From Ceratopteris richardii (Eukaryota > Streptophyta > Polypodiopsida > Polypodiales > Pteridaceae): 64,000 bases of DNA. A model generated the notes under the pieces. It saw only the letters and a list, made by a program, of their open reading frames with translations, was not told the origin of the DNA and ran no database searches. Where the stretch lies: positions 466,501 to 530,500 of the forward strand of contig MU260073.1 in assembly GCA_020310875.1 (NCBI GenBank). Direction: 5' to 3'. Made by a program: the position numbers and the translations under genes. Positions 44,881 through 55,441 of the stretch are shown here, piece after piece; position 1 is the stretch's first letter, and every line of letters begins with the position of its first letter.

Positions 44881-45070
44881 TGTTGGAGATAGACGTATGT
44901 GGAAGCGCGTGAACAACACAAGGAAGGAGAAGAAGCTTGGAGCACAACACACAATACTGAATGTATTACTAGAGAATGTACAAAGAGTAGTAGCCCTTTA
45001 GGGCAATAGGCATATATACAAGCCAGGGGAAAAAAACCTCCTAAAGAGGGAAAAAAGTGCCCCGTCAACA
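44881..45070 (-). repeat. 5' LTR of B2 with a deletion of about 40 bp
   Basis: Ends are normal (tgttggag at 44,881, tcaaca at 45,070), but the segment between gtgccccg and tcaaca (which in B1 holds acggtcttagtgtg and cacatcactaccta) is missing. In sense orientation this is just inside the LTR start. The target duplicate is intact, so the deletion came after insertion. Confidence 0.9.
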
Positions 45071-45614
45071 ATTCATGCATAGCCCTACCACGAAGCATTG
45101 GCAAGCGTTGAAACATGTGTTTAGATATCTCAAAGGCACTTTGAATTTAAGTCTCTTTTATGGAAGAGATATCCAGCCATGCTTGCATGCTTTTATAGAT
45201 AGTGATTGGGCTGGTTATTATGATACTTGCATGTTCACTAGTGGAAATTTCCTTTTCCTTGGAGACTCATGCATATCTTGGTTGAGTAAGAAGTAGCCTA
45301 CAATGGTGGCATCGAGTTGTGAAGCTGAGTACACGGCAATTTTCACAGCTACAGCGGAATGTATATGGCTAAGACGCCTATTGATGGATCTTTTCATTGA
45401 GATTGATGTTGCTATGCATATTCTCACTGATAGTCAGAGTGCATTGGCTATTGAGGTGCATTATCACTATGTGAGAGAGCACCTTCATGTGCGGGATATT
45501 GATTTGGTATATGTGCATACACAAGATAATGTGACAAACATATTCACCAAAGCTCTTCCACTGAAAATTGAAGCTTTCCGCAAAACTTTAGGCTTATTAC
45601 CTTGTGGGGGTTGA
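45071..45614 (+). pseudogene. pol: Copia E RNase H, right of B2
   Basis: Resumes HSPTTKHWQALKHVFRYLKG, then RNase H LHAFIDSDWAGYYDTCMFTS, SCISWLSKK followed by TAG for Gln (45,294-45,296), MVASSCEAEYTAIFTATAEC and ILTDSQSALAIEVHYHYVRE. About 10 codons between SALA and IEVHYHY are deleted. Ends FTKALPLKIEAFRKTLGLLP at 45,614. Confidence 0.92.
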
Positions 45615-45650
45615 TATGTCGCTCCCTGTATGTGTTCACATCATTCACTT

Positions 45651-45956
45651 CAGGGGGTTTTGTTACATTAATGTGTTCCTCGAGTAGCTTTGATGTGAAC
45701 ATTTTCCCTATACATGGGCACTTTTTACTCTAGTGATGGCTATAGGTTTTTTCCCATGTCACCTTATACATGATTCACTCATATGTGGTGGTACTTTGTA
45801 CTTAGGGATATTATTCAGCTCTTAGTTCAGTTCTCATCATCGTCAATAGAGAGAGAGAGCTATTCAAGCCATCCATCTTCTCCGTGTGTTTTGTTGCATT
45901 TGTGCTTCTTGTGTGTGCTTATTGTGTGTGTCTCTCACTTTTACACACATCCAACA
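45651..45956 (+). mobile_element. PPT and 3' LTR of copia E
   Basis: cagggggttt (45,651-45,660) followed by tgttacattaatg at 45,661; ends ttacacacatccaaca at 45,956, giving 296 bp with TG...CA termini. There is no second copy to confirm by alignment. Sequence directly to the right is a gypsy RT fragment, so E probably inserted into an older gypsy element. Confidence 0.7.
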
Positions 45957-47165
45957 GGGATTACCACCTTTGCAAGGAGACATTGACCATGCCATAGACC
46001 TTGTAGTTGATATCAAACATATTTGTAAACCACCATATAGGTTTAGTGCATCCCAACATCACAAAGTAGAGAATTAGATTCAAGATTACTTAGCCAAAGG
46101 ATTTGTTAGGTCTAGTAATTCCCCATGGATATCACTAATACTCTTAGTTACAAAGAAAGATGGATCTATGTGATTATGTATCGGCTATAGAGTATTTAAT
46201 AAAATAACTACCAAAGGTAGATTTTCAATGCCTAGGTTGGATGATCTTTTGATGAGTTACATGAATCTCAGTTCTTCTCTAAGCTTGACAAGAGATCTTG
46301 ATAAAACGGAGATTAGGATAAAGATAAAGGATGTACCTGAGACTACCTTAAGGAATACGTATGGGAATTATGAGTTCTTGATGATGATGTTTGGTCTCAC
46401 TAATGTTACTACAACATTGATGACACTCATAAATAGTGTTTTGACCCTATTTAGGAAACTCTATTGTAGAATTTTTTGATGATATTTTGATTTACACTAG
46501 GTCATAAAAAGAACACTTGGAACACTTACAAAAGTATTCAAAGTTTTAAGGAAAATTTCTCACTTTTCTAAGCAGTCAAATTGTGATATTTTCAAACTAG
46601 AGATATCTTGGTCATATTATCTCCAAATATGGAATCTAGATGGACCGAGCTATTATGGAATGGACATATCCCAGAAACCTGAATGAACTTTAGATTTTCT
46701 TAGGTTCATAAGGATTCTATCAAAGGTTCATCAAGAACTATGTCAACATTGCTATTCCACTGATTGAAAAACTTAAAGAGAAAGGAAAAGCCTTTCATTG
46801 GGGATATGAATAAAAGCAAAATATGGAGTAGTTAAAAATATATATTTCTACAACTCCACTTTTGAAGATAGCAGATCCTAATTGAGCTTTGTGGTTGAAC
46901 CAGACATGAGTGACTTTGCTATACGAGTGATTCTAGTTCATGATGGTCAACCAATAGCATTTGAGAGTACGAAACTGCCATTTGATAGAAACTACTATGT
47001 CTATGAGAAGGAGTTGTATGAAATTGTCCATGATTTGAAGAAGTTGTGTCACTATTTGTATGGTGCCAATTTCATAATAGTGTTCAATCAAGAGAGCATT
47101 AAGCATCTCTCTAATAAAAGTTTAGTGTTTCATTCACTTAGCAACATGCTTGTGCGTGATCACTA
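45957..47165 (+). pseudogene. pol: Chromovirus-like gypsy RT and RNase H fragment
   Basis: GLPPLQGDIDHAIDLVVDIK, YLAKGFVRSSNSPWISLILL, KKDGS and CIGYRVFNKIT, then MPRLDDLL and YGNYEFLMMMFGLTN. The catalytic pair appears as FFDDILIY near 46,472-46,495, the form usual in chromoviruses. RNase H: FVVEPDMSDFAIRVILVHDG, QPIAFESTKL and YYVYEKELYEIVHDLKKLCH (46,889-47,050). Many stops and frameshifts. Gag, protease and integrase are missing; the integrase would start near 47,165, where tandem repeats begin. Confidence 0.85.
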
Positions 47166-47392
47166 ATGACTTGAGTCCAATAGAGGAAAGTGTAGCAATG
47201 ATCACTAATAGCTTGACTACAATAGGGGAAACTATAGCAATGATCCTACCTATTTTGAAATTAGGTCGACATGGAAACAAGGGACTAAGGTATATGGGTT
47301 TTACTTAGATCACTAAAGACTTATTTGAGTCCAATAGAGGAAAGTGTAGGAATGATCCTACCTATTTTGAGATTTGGAAGACATGGAAACAG
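47158..47392 (+). repeat. Short nested tandem duplications
   Basis: A 42-bp unit (gatcactaatgacttgag plus tccaatagaggaaagtgtagca) occurs at about 47,158-47,199 and 47,200-47,241 and again near 47,311-47,351. The attached gatcctacctattttgaaat and gacatggaaacaaggg blocks occur near 47,241-47,285 and 47,353-47,392. The pattern is a small duplication inside a larger one. Confidence 0.75.
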
Positions 47393-47471
47393 GGCACACA
47401 CATCACTACCAAAATATATTAAAAAATCCCCCATAGAAGTGATGTAGTGAACAAGGAGCTAGCACTCATGT
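47393..47471 (-). mobile_element. Family B LTR edge, PPT and internal scrap
   Basis: cacacacatcactacca, atatatt and aaaaaatcccccatagaagt match the first 30 bp of the family B LTR, the PPT and about 40 bp of adjoining internal sequence on the minus strand (compare 29,315-29,385). Both ends are cut. It could be the displaced 3' end of B3. Confidence 0.7.
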
Positions 47472-47950
47472 TGTTGCAAGATCTAAGAGACATGCGTACA
47501 CTGAGAGTACAAAAACTAAAAACACACAAAAACAAAGTTTCAAAATAGAATCTCTCCCCATGCACTCTATTGGACAAGTCCACAAGGTCCATGTATTTAT
47601 AGTTTTTTTATTACATGCAAAATAGAGATTACAATGAAGGTGATGCTTCGAAAAGTAGACATGAAAGTAAAAAGTTTCTCTCTTTTATGGAGAGCCTTAT
47701 CTTTTATTTTTATCCTTATCTTAAGCACTATTTTTATGACTTTCTTGAACGAACCCTCTACATGGGTCTTTATTTGTAAAATATATAGAAAATACAATTT
47801 CTCTTAGTTGTGTCTAGACACATTTGAATATGTCCATGCCCATCCACACCCTAATGAAACTTCATCTACTCTATAAAAAACACAAAGCAATTATATTTCA
47901 ATAATAAACTCCAATAATTCAGCATTCCATAAGTGATAGCATGCCCCCTA
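47472..47950 (-). mobile_element. Candidate unassigned LTR
   Basis: Minus-strand termini tgctatcactta...cttgcaaca (47,941 to 47,472), preceded by a purine run (tagggggca, complement of 47,942-47,950). A TATA-like ctataaatacatgg lies at 47,590-47,603 on the minus strand. No partner LTR or target duplication was found in the window, so this is a structural guess from ends, PPT and TATA. Confidence 0.4.
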
Positions 47951-49110
47951 GTTTGTAACATTCCACTAGAGTTAGGCCTTCTCCGCTAAATAGTTAGTAG
48001 CAAACTTCACTTTATCATTTTTAGAGTAGGATTCATCTGAATAGAAATCATCAAACTAGGATAAACCATTATAAAAGAAGTTGGCCATCCTTACAACCAT
48101 CAAGCTTCCAAAATTGGAAGTTCTTGATGCTGATACCGGGACTCATGTCATCATCTTGAGTGGTAACAATGGCCTTCACCACCCTTGCAAAGTTGTTCTC
48201 TTTAGAATGCATCTTTTGAAGTATGTTGTCACATTCTCTAATCATTTTGGGCAACTTGAAGATCATACCATAGGATCTCAAAGTTTTTTTTGAGCGGTAC
48301 CCCAAGTGGAGGTGATTCATCAAAGTTCTCCATGGTAAGTGTAGGGTGCATGGGTGTATAGAAGAAGAAACTCCCTTGCTCAAGATGTGTAAAAAAATTT
48401 AACATTATTCAATTCAGATGGAAAAGGGAAGAGTGGTTCTTTGGAATGGAAAAAATAAGAGAGATGAAAATTATGTTAAATATAAGTAAAAAGAGGTAGA
48501 GTGAAAACCTAAGTGAATAGTGTAGTCGTAAAATAGGACTTGTGAATGTGAGGTTGTTGGTTTGAATCCCCTCCTTGGTAGCCACTCGTTAATTAAAGGG
48601 TATTCACGTGTAGCCAACAGTTTCCAACGATATCCAATGGAGCCATGGGTGACAGGGAAGCAAAAGATTCCAAAGTTATGCCATCGTTATATGCCTTAGT
48701 CGTTTCCTTGAAAGGTGTAAACTCCATTAGGGAAAAAACACCCGAAAAAGGGCCATTCCCTAATGATGGATTAAGAAAATTGACAAATAGGGTCTTTCCA
48801 CATGTACAGGAATACAACATTTCCTGTCTCTTTTAATCTTATGAAGAAATCTTTTTTTTAAGAAAATATGCTTAAAAGTGTCCTTAAAGCGATGGAGTTT
48901 CTTGTATTCAGTGTACAATTTTTTTATTTCATACAAGAAAAGATATTTTTGCACGCCACAAAATCAAAATATTGAAATTTCCAAGAGAGAAATGATTTTT
49001 GAAGATACGAAATATTTTTGGGTGCACAAAATTCAATGGTGTTTTGGTCATAGTTGATACATCAAATCAAAATATTGCAACTCTACTTCCATGTGTACAA
49101 AGTTTTTTTG
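47951..49110. other. Mostly unrecognised sequence
   Basis: A 104-codon open stretch on the minus strand (48,383-48,069) and short frames near 48,600-48,840 lack similarity that I can name. A ggtttgaatcc B-box-like string occurs near 48,559 without a convincing tRNA fold. 48,840-49,110 is AT-rich. Confidence 0.4.
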
Positions 49111-49111
49111 T

Positions 49112-49608
49112 CTATAAATACTCGTGAAGTTTGTGAATCTTGGTTTCCAACTTTGAGCATTCTCCACTATTTGTCTGAGTGTTCGAATGGCTTCTACTTC
49201 TTGTCATCCTTCCAATTGTGTAAACTCATGTGAGGTTTACAATAGAAGAGAGGATTCTTTATGGAAACCTCTTTGTGTGAAGCTAAATGATTGAGTGACT
49301 ATGCTTCCTAGTTGCAAAGGTGCCCATAAAGTCAAGAGTACTAATAGAGACAATATAAAAAACCATTGCAAAGGTCATATTCTTGATTTCAAATTGAAGA
49401 GACACGGTTGGTTTGCAAAAGTTCAACATGTGTACAATGCTAAGGATCTGGTGCTAGACAATCATCTACAATTCCTTTCATACTGTAAGTGAAGTCTAAC
49501 AAAGCTCTTTTATCCATTTGAATTGTTTTTGTATAACAAGATATATGTTTTTCTATTGTAGATATTTTTCCTTCCAATATTCTTGAGTGGAACCTATTGA
49601 ATGTTTAA
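49112..49608 (+). pseudogene. Small spliced-gene-like unit, unidentified
   Basis: A TATA box (ctataaata, 49,112-49,120) stands about 70 bp before an ATG at 49,187. The frame gives MASTSCHPSNCVNSCEVYN, then WKPLCVKLND, one TGA (49,292-49,294), and KGHILDFKLKRHGWFAKVQH. At 49,485 a consensus donor gtaagt follows the codon phase, and an acceptor ttttctattgtag ends at 49,561. Joining leaves the frame open to a TAA at 49,606-49,608 (about 115 codons in all, 77-bp intron). I do not recognise the protein; it is Cys- and Lys-rich. It could be a decayed host gene or a captured fragment. Confidence 0.35.
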
Positions 49609-49785
49609 TAGAACATTCAAAGTCCTTCATAGGGATTATGTAGAACTTATGTATGCAAACAAATTTGTTCAATTTTTCAATAGCATTCGATTATTTGTCT
49701 ATTTTCTAGATTATCAGGTACCATCAGGGAGAAGTGCTTAAGGAAATCTTGTACATTTTCCTGCTCCTTGCATCTCTTCATTAGA

Positions 49786-51062
49786 TGTCTCCTTAGTACA
49801 TGAAAGCAATGGTTGAATAGCATCTTCCACAAAAACAACATCACGGCTAGTCTGTGGATGATACAGATGATAGCCTTTACTTTCATAACTGCGTTTAGTC
49901 TGTGGATGATACAGATGATAGCCTTTACTTTCAGAACTGTACCCAACAAAAATACATTTTATTGCTTTATCATCCAATTTTCTGCGATGTTGTTTAGGCA
50001 CTAATGCATATGCCAAACAACCAAAAACACGTAGATGAGCAACAGATGGCTTGCGATCATGCCAAGCCTCATATGGAGTGATAGACTGTAGCACTTTAGT
50101 GGGACACCTCTTTAGTACATATGTTGCACCCATGATAGCCTCAAGCCAGAAACTATGTGGTAAAGCCTGAATCTTGACCATACACCTCGCTATCTCCATG
50201 AGTGACCTATTCTTTCGTTCAGCAACTCCATTTTGTTGCCCCCTCGATCAGAATGGAGGGTGCCCATTTTACATGTTGACAGATTTTCAGCCAAAACCAA
50301 AAATTGTTTGAAGCACATGAACACTAAGGACTTTGCCTTCAATGGATATACCCATGCATGCCTGGAAAATCATCGATGAAAGTCACGAAGTAAAGATAAT
50401 TCCCAAATGAAGGTGTCTGCATAGGACCACAAACATCACTATGTACAAGCTGCAATTTCTGAGTAGCCCGAACTGAACCATCTTTTCGAAAGGACGAACG
50501 TTGCATTTTGCCCAGAATACAGCCTTCACAAATATGTTTTCGAGGTGCCTCAAGTTTCGGCAAAGAGGACACCATGTGAGATTTCTGCAGGCGTAGCAAA
50601 CTAGCGAAATTCAGATGACCAAAGCATGCATGCCCAAGCTTTGCATCTGACATAGCCTGGGAATCATTTATTGCACATGCCAAATCATTTATAGATCTTT
50701 CATAGTCTATGAGCTTATACAGCCCACGACATAAATTGCCAGAAGCAATAATCACATTGCCATTTGATAGATCATGAACTGTACACCTATCATCAACAAA
50801 TTTCACAACCAAGCCAATCTTGGCTAATGTAGAAACTAATAACAGGTTCTTCTTGATCCCTGGCACAAATAAAGCATCTAACAAAGTGAAAGAACTACCA
50901 TCAACAGTAGTCAAAATGATCTTACCAACTCCCATAACAGGATAAGAGGAGTTGTTGGCACATGTAACAGTATTCCCTATAGGGGTAGGCTCGAGTGAAG
51001 AGAAGAAACTGTGCTGCGAGGTAATATGTTTGGTCGCCCCACTGTAAAACTACCAAACATCT
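49786..51062 (-). pseudogene. pol: B3 protease-integrase part, truncated
   Basis: Minus strand. The copy breaks off at about 49,786, just after CTKETS, where B1/B2 go on toward the RT. Present: ALFVPGIKKNLLLVSTLAK, LGHACFGHLNFASLL (first His region altered: LGH for LWH), CEGCILGKMQRSSF, LVHSDVCGPMQTPSFGNYLY, then a deletion of about 90 bp removing most of the region from RGGEY to the NGVAE segment (50,236-50,240), then FWLEAIMGATYVLKRCPTK and DKAIKCIFVGYSSESKGYHL. The DSG protease segment near 51,045 is damaged by a stop. Confidence 0.88.
49848..49940 (-). repeat. Tandem duplication of about 45 bp in B3
   Basis: tagtctgtggatgatacaga followed by tgatagcctttactttca occurs at about 49,849-49,889 and again at 49,895-49,935, giving a repeated SKGYHLYHPQT segment on the minus strand. 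B1 and B2 have one copy. Confidence 0.85.
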
Positions 51063-52114
51063 GAGTCTACTCCAGACATGCACTACTCATGAGAAGATGG
51101 GTTAAAACTGCAGCAATAGTAAACGCCCATTCTTCTTCGTGCACAAGATTAGCAGACTCTGTTTTTGTGGTGTAGAGGCCTCTGCAACAACCATTCTTTG
51201 CCTCTTTAGCAACTAGTTTTGGACAGTTCTTTATGATATGATCATTCCCTTTACAGTACTTACAAAACACATTCTGCTTTTCTGATTTCTTCTCATTATT
51301 ATCTTCCTTCTTTGAATGTGCAAAATTAGCAGATTTCTACGTACTAGTTGAAGAGCTCCATTTTCATTTGCCCTTCTGACTAGCCAGGAAAGCTTGATCT
51401 ACAACTTGCATAAAGGACCTGTTCTGCCTGCACTGATCTTCCTGCAATAGAATAGAGACTAACTCCTCAAATGATAAGGCATTTGGATTGCCTTTCATCA
51501 TCAACCGAAGAGTAGAAGCAGAACTCTGATATGAATCAGGAAGACCATTTAGAACGGTCTACACAAGTGAGCTCTCTGGTATAACCTCATCTACAGAAAT
51601 CAACTATTCCTTTAAGTCTTTGATCTTCATTAGAAAATTGTCCATAGAGTCACCTTCATTCATGTGCTCACTCTCCAACCATTTTCGGAGGTAAGCAACA
51701 TGAGCCTCATTCCTAGCTTGGTACAATGTGGTAAGTGTATCCCAAGCATCCTTAGCTGTTCTGCAAGAGCGAATGTGAGGAATAATGGCACGTTTGACAA
51801 ACAAAACTATCAATGCATGTGCCTGGGCATCTCTATCGTCCCAGCAAATCTGCTCTATAGTAGGTGTAGAAGAAACCGTAGCACTAACAGGATATGCAGA
51901 ATATCATCATCTTTGACACCTTTTGCATCAGCTTCAGTACTTGTAGTTGTAACTGTTGCAGGTGTGATAGGACGTTTTTTGACACCCTGCACAATGTTCC
52001 ACAGTCATTTTGCAACCCACACATGTCGCATCATATAAGCCCATAATGGGTAGTTGGTACCATCTAACTTATCTCAACAACCAACATACGGAATACATCA
52101 CAGCTTTCAGCCAT
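51063..52114 (-). pseudogene. gag: B3 gag
   Basis: Minus strand, ATG at 52,112-52,114. The UBN2 region includes KRAIIPHIRSCRTAKDAWDT, TLYQARNEAHVAYLRKWLES and HMNEGDSMDNFLMKIKDLKE. The zinc knuckle CKYCKGNDHIIKNC near 51,220-51,268 is complete. Several stops and small deletions (for example near 52,072, 51,890 and 51,190) break the frame. Confidence 0.88.
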
Positions 52115-52405
52115 GGCCGGTGACTAAAATACCTTGATGCAGAAAATTGACTATATCTCAAAAAGATGAACAAAACTGCCCAGATGAATTCTGCTAGACC
52201 CGTAGCAGACTTTGAGATGCTTATACTAGCAAACAGTGGCACAAAAAGACAAAATAGCCTACACAAGCACTGCGATAGTGCATTCGGAGGCCGAAACGAG
52301 CTCAGATTGCGATTTCGGCACGATGAGTATGCTCACCAAAATTCGTGCGATTCTGAGACTGCAACCGGAGGAGTGTTGATGGCACCCTATATGAAGCGAC
52401 GACCT

Positions 52406-52649
52406 GCTCTGATAACAATTGTTGGAGTTAGACGTCTGCAGAAGCACGCGAAGAGCACAAGGAAGAAGAAGAAGCTTGGCACACAACACACAATACTGAA
52501 TGTATTAATAGAGAATGTACAAAGATAAGAAGCCCATTAGGGCAATAGGCGTATATACAAGCCGGGGGAAAAAAACCTCCTAAAGAGGGAAAAAAGTGCC
52601 CCGACGGTCCTAGTGTGTTCACACACATCACTACCTAAATATATCAACA
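52406..52649 (-). mobile_element. B3 5' LTR and PBS
   Basis: LTR 52,420-52,649 (230 bp, TG...CA, minus strand). The PBS on the minus strand (52,406-52,417) reads tgttatcagagc, one change from the initiator-Met site. To the right lies copia G, split in its RT, so B3 probably inserted in G. The other side was then lost. Confidence 0.9.
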
Positions 52650-53322
52650 AAAGTTTCATCACAATTTATCCCATAGCGTTCGGAGAAGCCTTTTTCCACC
52701 AACCTTGTTTTGTATCTATCAATGGAACGATCTGAATTTCTTTTAATTTTGTAAACCTACTTATTACCTATAACCTTCAAGCCTTCTTGATCTAGTACCA
52801 AGATCCAAGTATGGGTTTCATCCGTTCCTGGCAATCCTTAGCTTCTTCATATCTAGTTAGTTCTCTATCTTTGATTACCTGAGTCATGTATGCATAATGC
52901 ATTGCAATGAAATTATCAATGTTAACCTTTGAACTAGATATCTTACTCTTGAGGACATTCTTTCACTTCCTTTAGATATGATCTCCATCTTGTTCTTTGT
53001 TTTGCCACTCTTGGGGTTTGAATTTCTTCTATCTCTTCATCTTCCAACATACTCTCATCCACATAGCTTCCTTCTTCAATTCCAATCTTCTCTTTTCTTT
53101 CAAATTTGCTTTCTTTAGAGCTAGTATCTCTTTTGCTAAGCCTTCCATTCCATTCTAAGGGTGTCCTTGTGTTGGATGAGTTTCTTGGACCACTTAAATC
53201 CATGCTTTCTTAAAATCTATCATCATGCTTCTTATCTATCTTACCCATTTCTTCAACATGCAATGGACTTGTGCATGCATACCAAGGCTTCAAATCATCA
53301 ACGAAAACATCTCTAATTACCT
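52650..53322 (-). pseudogene. pol: Copia G: RT start and integrase-RT linker
   Basis: Minus strand. Next to B3 the sequence reads RYKTRLVEKGFSERYGINCDETF (shown here in part) with GLKVIGNK before it, the first RT block. Between 53,203 and 52,943 is a charged linker (KESKFERKEKIGIEEGSYVD). The rest of the RT and RNase H is not in the window. Stops at several places. Confidence 0.75.
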
Positions 53323-54415
53323 TCAGTTCCTGATGATCAGATTATAACAGTTATACCCCTTTTCTTCCATAGAAAATCCCAAAAGGAAATACCTTTCAGA
53401 TTTGGCATCTAACTTTGACCTCAACTCTTGAGATACATGTACATAGCATATACAGTCAGAGATTGTAAGATGTAAAATACAAGGTTTTCTTCCATTCCAT
53501 GCTTCCTCAAGGGTTAAATGATGTATACCTGATGTAGCACATCTATTCATGATGTATGTGGCTGTATGTATATGTAGCCTACCCCTAGTAACAATGTGAC
53601 ATATTCATTTCATTGAGCATAGACCTTTCTACCTCTTCTATGTGTCTATTCTTTCTCTCTGCTACCCCATTTTGTTGAGGGGTATACCTACATGTAAATT
53701 TTCTTTTGATGCCATTGACCTGAAAAAGTCCAAAAAATTCATGGGAGAAGTTCTTTCCCCCTCCATCCGATCTCCACATTTTGATCAACTTTCCAGACTC
53801 CTTCTCCACCTCTACCTTGAATCGCTTGAAGTAGTGGAACACATCTGATTTTCTCCTCATGCAATAAAACCACACTTTTCTTGAAAAGTCATCAATGAAG
53901 GTTACAAAATACCTATTTCCAACAAGAGATGCTTCTCTTGTTGGACACTAAACATCCATATGAATGAGGTCTAAAACATTTGCACTCACATAGGTACTCT
54001 TCTTGAAGAACAACCTTGATTGTTTTCCTTGTTGGCAAGCTACACAAATTTCATGCAAAAAATTAGATGTAAAATTTGTTAGGCCTCTTATCAAGCTCCT
54101 CCTTTGCATGTCCTTGAGCTTTTGTAGTTTGATATGACCTATTTGTTTATGCCATAGGTCCAAAACTGCTATCCTCTTGTCTCCATATGTGACAAACATT
54201 GGATGGTGTGATTGATTTATGTCCATTGTGAACATTTTCCCTTGCTTCTTTACTTTTGCTATGACATTGAAACCTGCCTTTGGGTCTTCAACAAAAGATT
54301 CTCTTTCATTGAGCCTAATTTGGTAGCCTTTTTCTACCATTTGGCCTACCAAAATCAAGTTTTTGGTAATAGTAGGGACATGTAATACCTCAAATAAACA
54401 CTTTTCCATGACTCA
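53323..54415 (-). pseudogene. pol: Copia G protease end, pre-integrase and integrase
   Basis: Minus strand. FEVLHVPTITKNLILVGQMV (protease end), GKMFTMDINQSHHPMF, DLWHKQIGHIKLQKL with CVACQQGKQSRLFF, then LDLIHMDV (Asp of the core; normally HTDV), FVTFIDDFSRKVWFYCMRRK, WRSDGGGKNFSHEFFG (second Asp) and NGVAERKNRHIEEV (catalytic Glu), then HLTLEEAWNGRKPCILHLTI. Stops near 53,583 and 53,950 and a damaged stretch at 53,550-53,600. Confidence 0.88.
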
Positions 54416-55330
54416 CTTCCAAACTGATATGTACCACATGTTAAATGGTATGCTCTAAGTTCTCACCTCTTTCCACATGTCTTTGATGCTTTGGGACTTG
54501 CAAATTACTAAAAATAACCTTCCGATAAGACATGTTATTGCTACATTCTCTATCTACATACCATAATCTTCACTAGCTTGAGTTGTATCTTCACCATACT
54601 TCATGGCAATTAAATAATCATTACCTTGAATGGATGATGTGTTTGCATAGTTACCTTGCCCTCTCTAATTTTTTTTGTTGCTTTGATTCCCTATCCTTTG
54701 AGCTTTATGATAACAATCATTTGAAAAATGACCCGGCTTACCACATACAAAGCATCCATTTGAAATGTGTTGTCCTCTTCCACCAAATCTTCCATCTCTT
54801 CCTCTATTTTTAGCTCTTCCACCTCTTTGACCTGCATTTTCTTGTTTTCCCTTGACCCCTTGGTTGCTTTGATATCTTCGTTGTCCTCTTGTAGCACCTC
54901 CATTGTATCTTCCTCTTCCTCTACTAGCATACAACAATTGCCCTTGGCTATCCTTGGCATGATTACCACCAAGGTTCATCTCCTCTATCACCATGAGAAT
55001 GATTAGTTAATTATAATAAAAAAGAAAGTCCCTTACATACACTGAATCTATGAAGCCCCTCCATTTTTCATCATCCCTAAGTCCATTTAGGGTGTGGACT
55101 ACAAGATTGTCATCATCAAGGGCACAACTGATTGACCCTACTACATCTGCAAGCTCTTTAACCTTTAGTATGCAATAATTAATATCTTGAGAAGGAAATT
55201 TCCTAAGATTATTTAGCTCATTATTGAGCTAAATTTTTTTGGCATTTGTGGAGGTGGAGTACAATCTCTCCAAGCACTCCCGCACCTTCTTTGATCTATC
55301 CAAATCGTGAATTTTTCCTATGATGGAGTT
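54416..55330 (-). pseudogene. gag: Copia G gag
   Basis: Minus strand. UBN2 part at 55,330-55,010: LNNELNNLRK, ILKVKELADVVGSISCALDD and LNGLRDDEKWRGFID. Then a Gly/Arg-rich RNA-binding stretch (SRGRGRYNGGATRGQRRYQS) and the zinc knuckle CFVCGKPGHFSNDC (54,714-54,756), with the standard X4 spacing. The 5' end breaks near 55,330. Protease is mostly unreadable at 54,420-54,660. Confidence 0.85.
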
Positions 55331-55441
55331 GCTAATATGCTAAGATAAAATAAAAATGGAGTTGCTAATTTTGATCTTACTACTCTTCTCTCATCATTGG
55401 TTGGATTTAACTTATATATATAAGGTTTTGGCTCTCCAACA

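Larger units (their letters stand above)
40047..45070 (-). mobile_element. Copia B2, full-length nested element
   Basis: Inserted antisense in copia E with a perfect target duplication, attca at 40,042-40,046 and 45,071-45,075. LTRs: 40,047-40,274 (3') and 44,881-45,070 (5', with an internal deletion). PBS tggtatcagagc on the minus strand at 44,867-44,878 and PPT complement aatccccccctggg-like at 40,275-40,287. Gag, protease, integrase, RT and RNase H all present with stops and frameshifts. Confidence 0.96.
36096..45956 (+). mobile_element. Copia E, interrupted by B2
   Basis: A copia element without a visible 5' LTR. PBS-like ttgtaccagagc at 36,097-36,108 (initiator-Met type with changes), gag from 36,374, pol to 45,614 with B2 inserted at 40,047-45,070, then PPT and a 3' LTR. 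Without B2 it is about 4.8 kb long. Many stops show it is old; it must be older than B2. Confidence 0.88.

Noticed and set aside
48545..48600. tRNA-like B-box (ggtttgaatcc) suggesting a tRNA or SINE
   Set aside because: The T-stem pairs poorly, no A-box at the right distance and no acceptor stem or poly-A tail can be seen.
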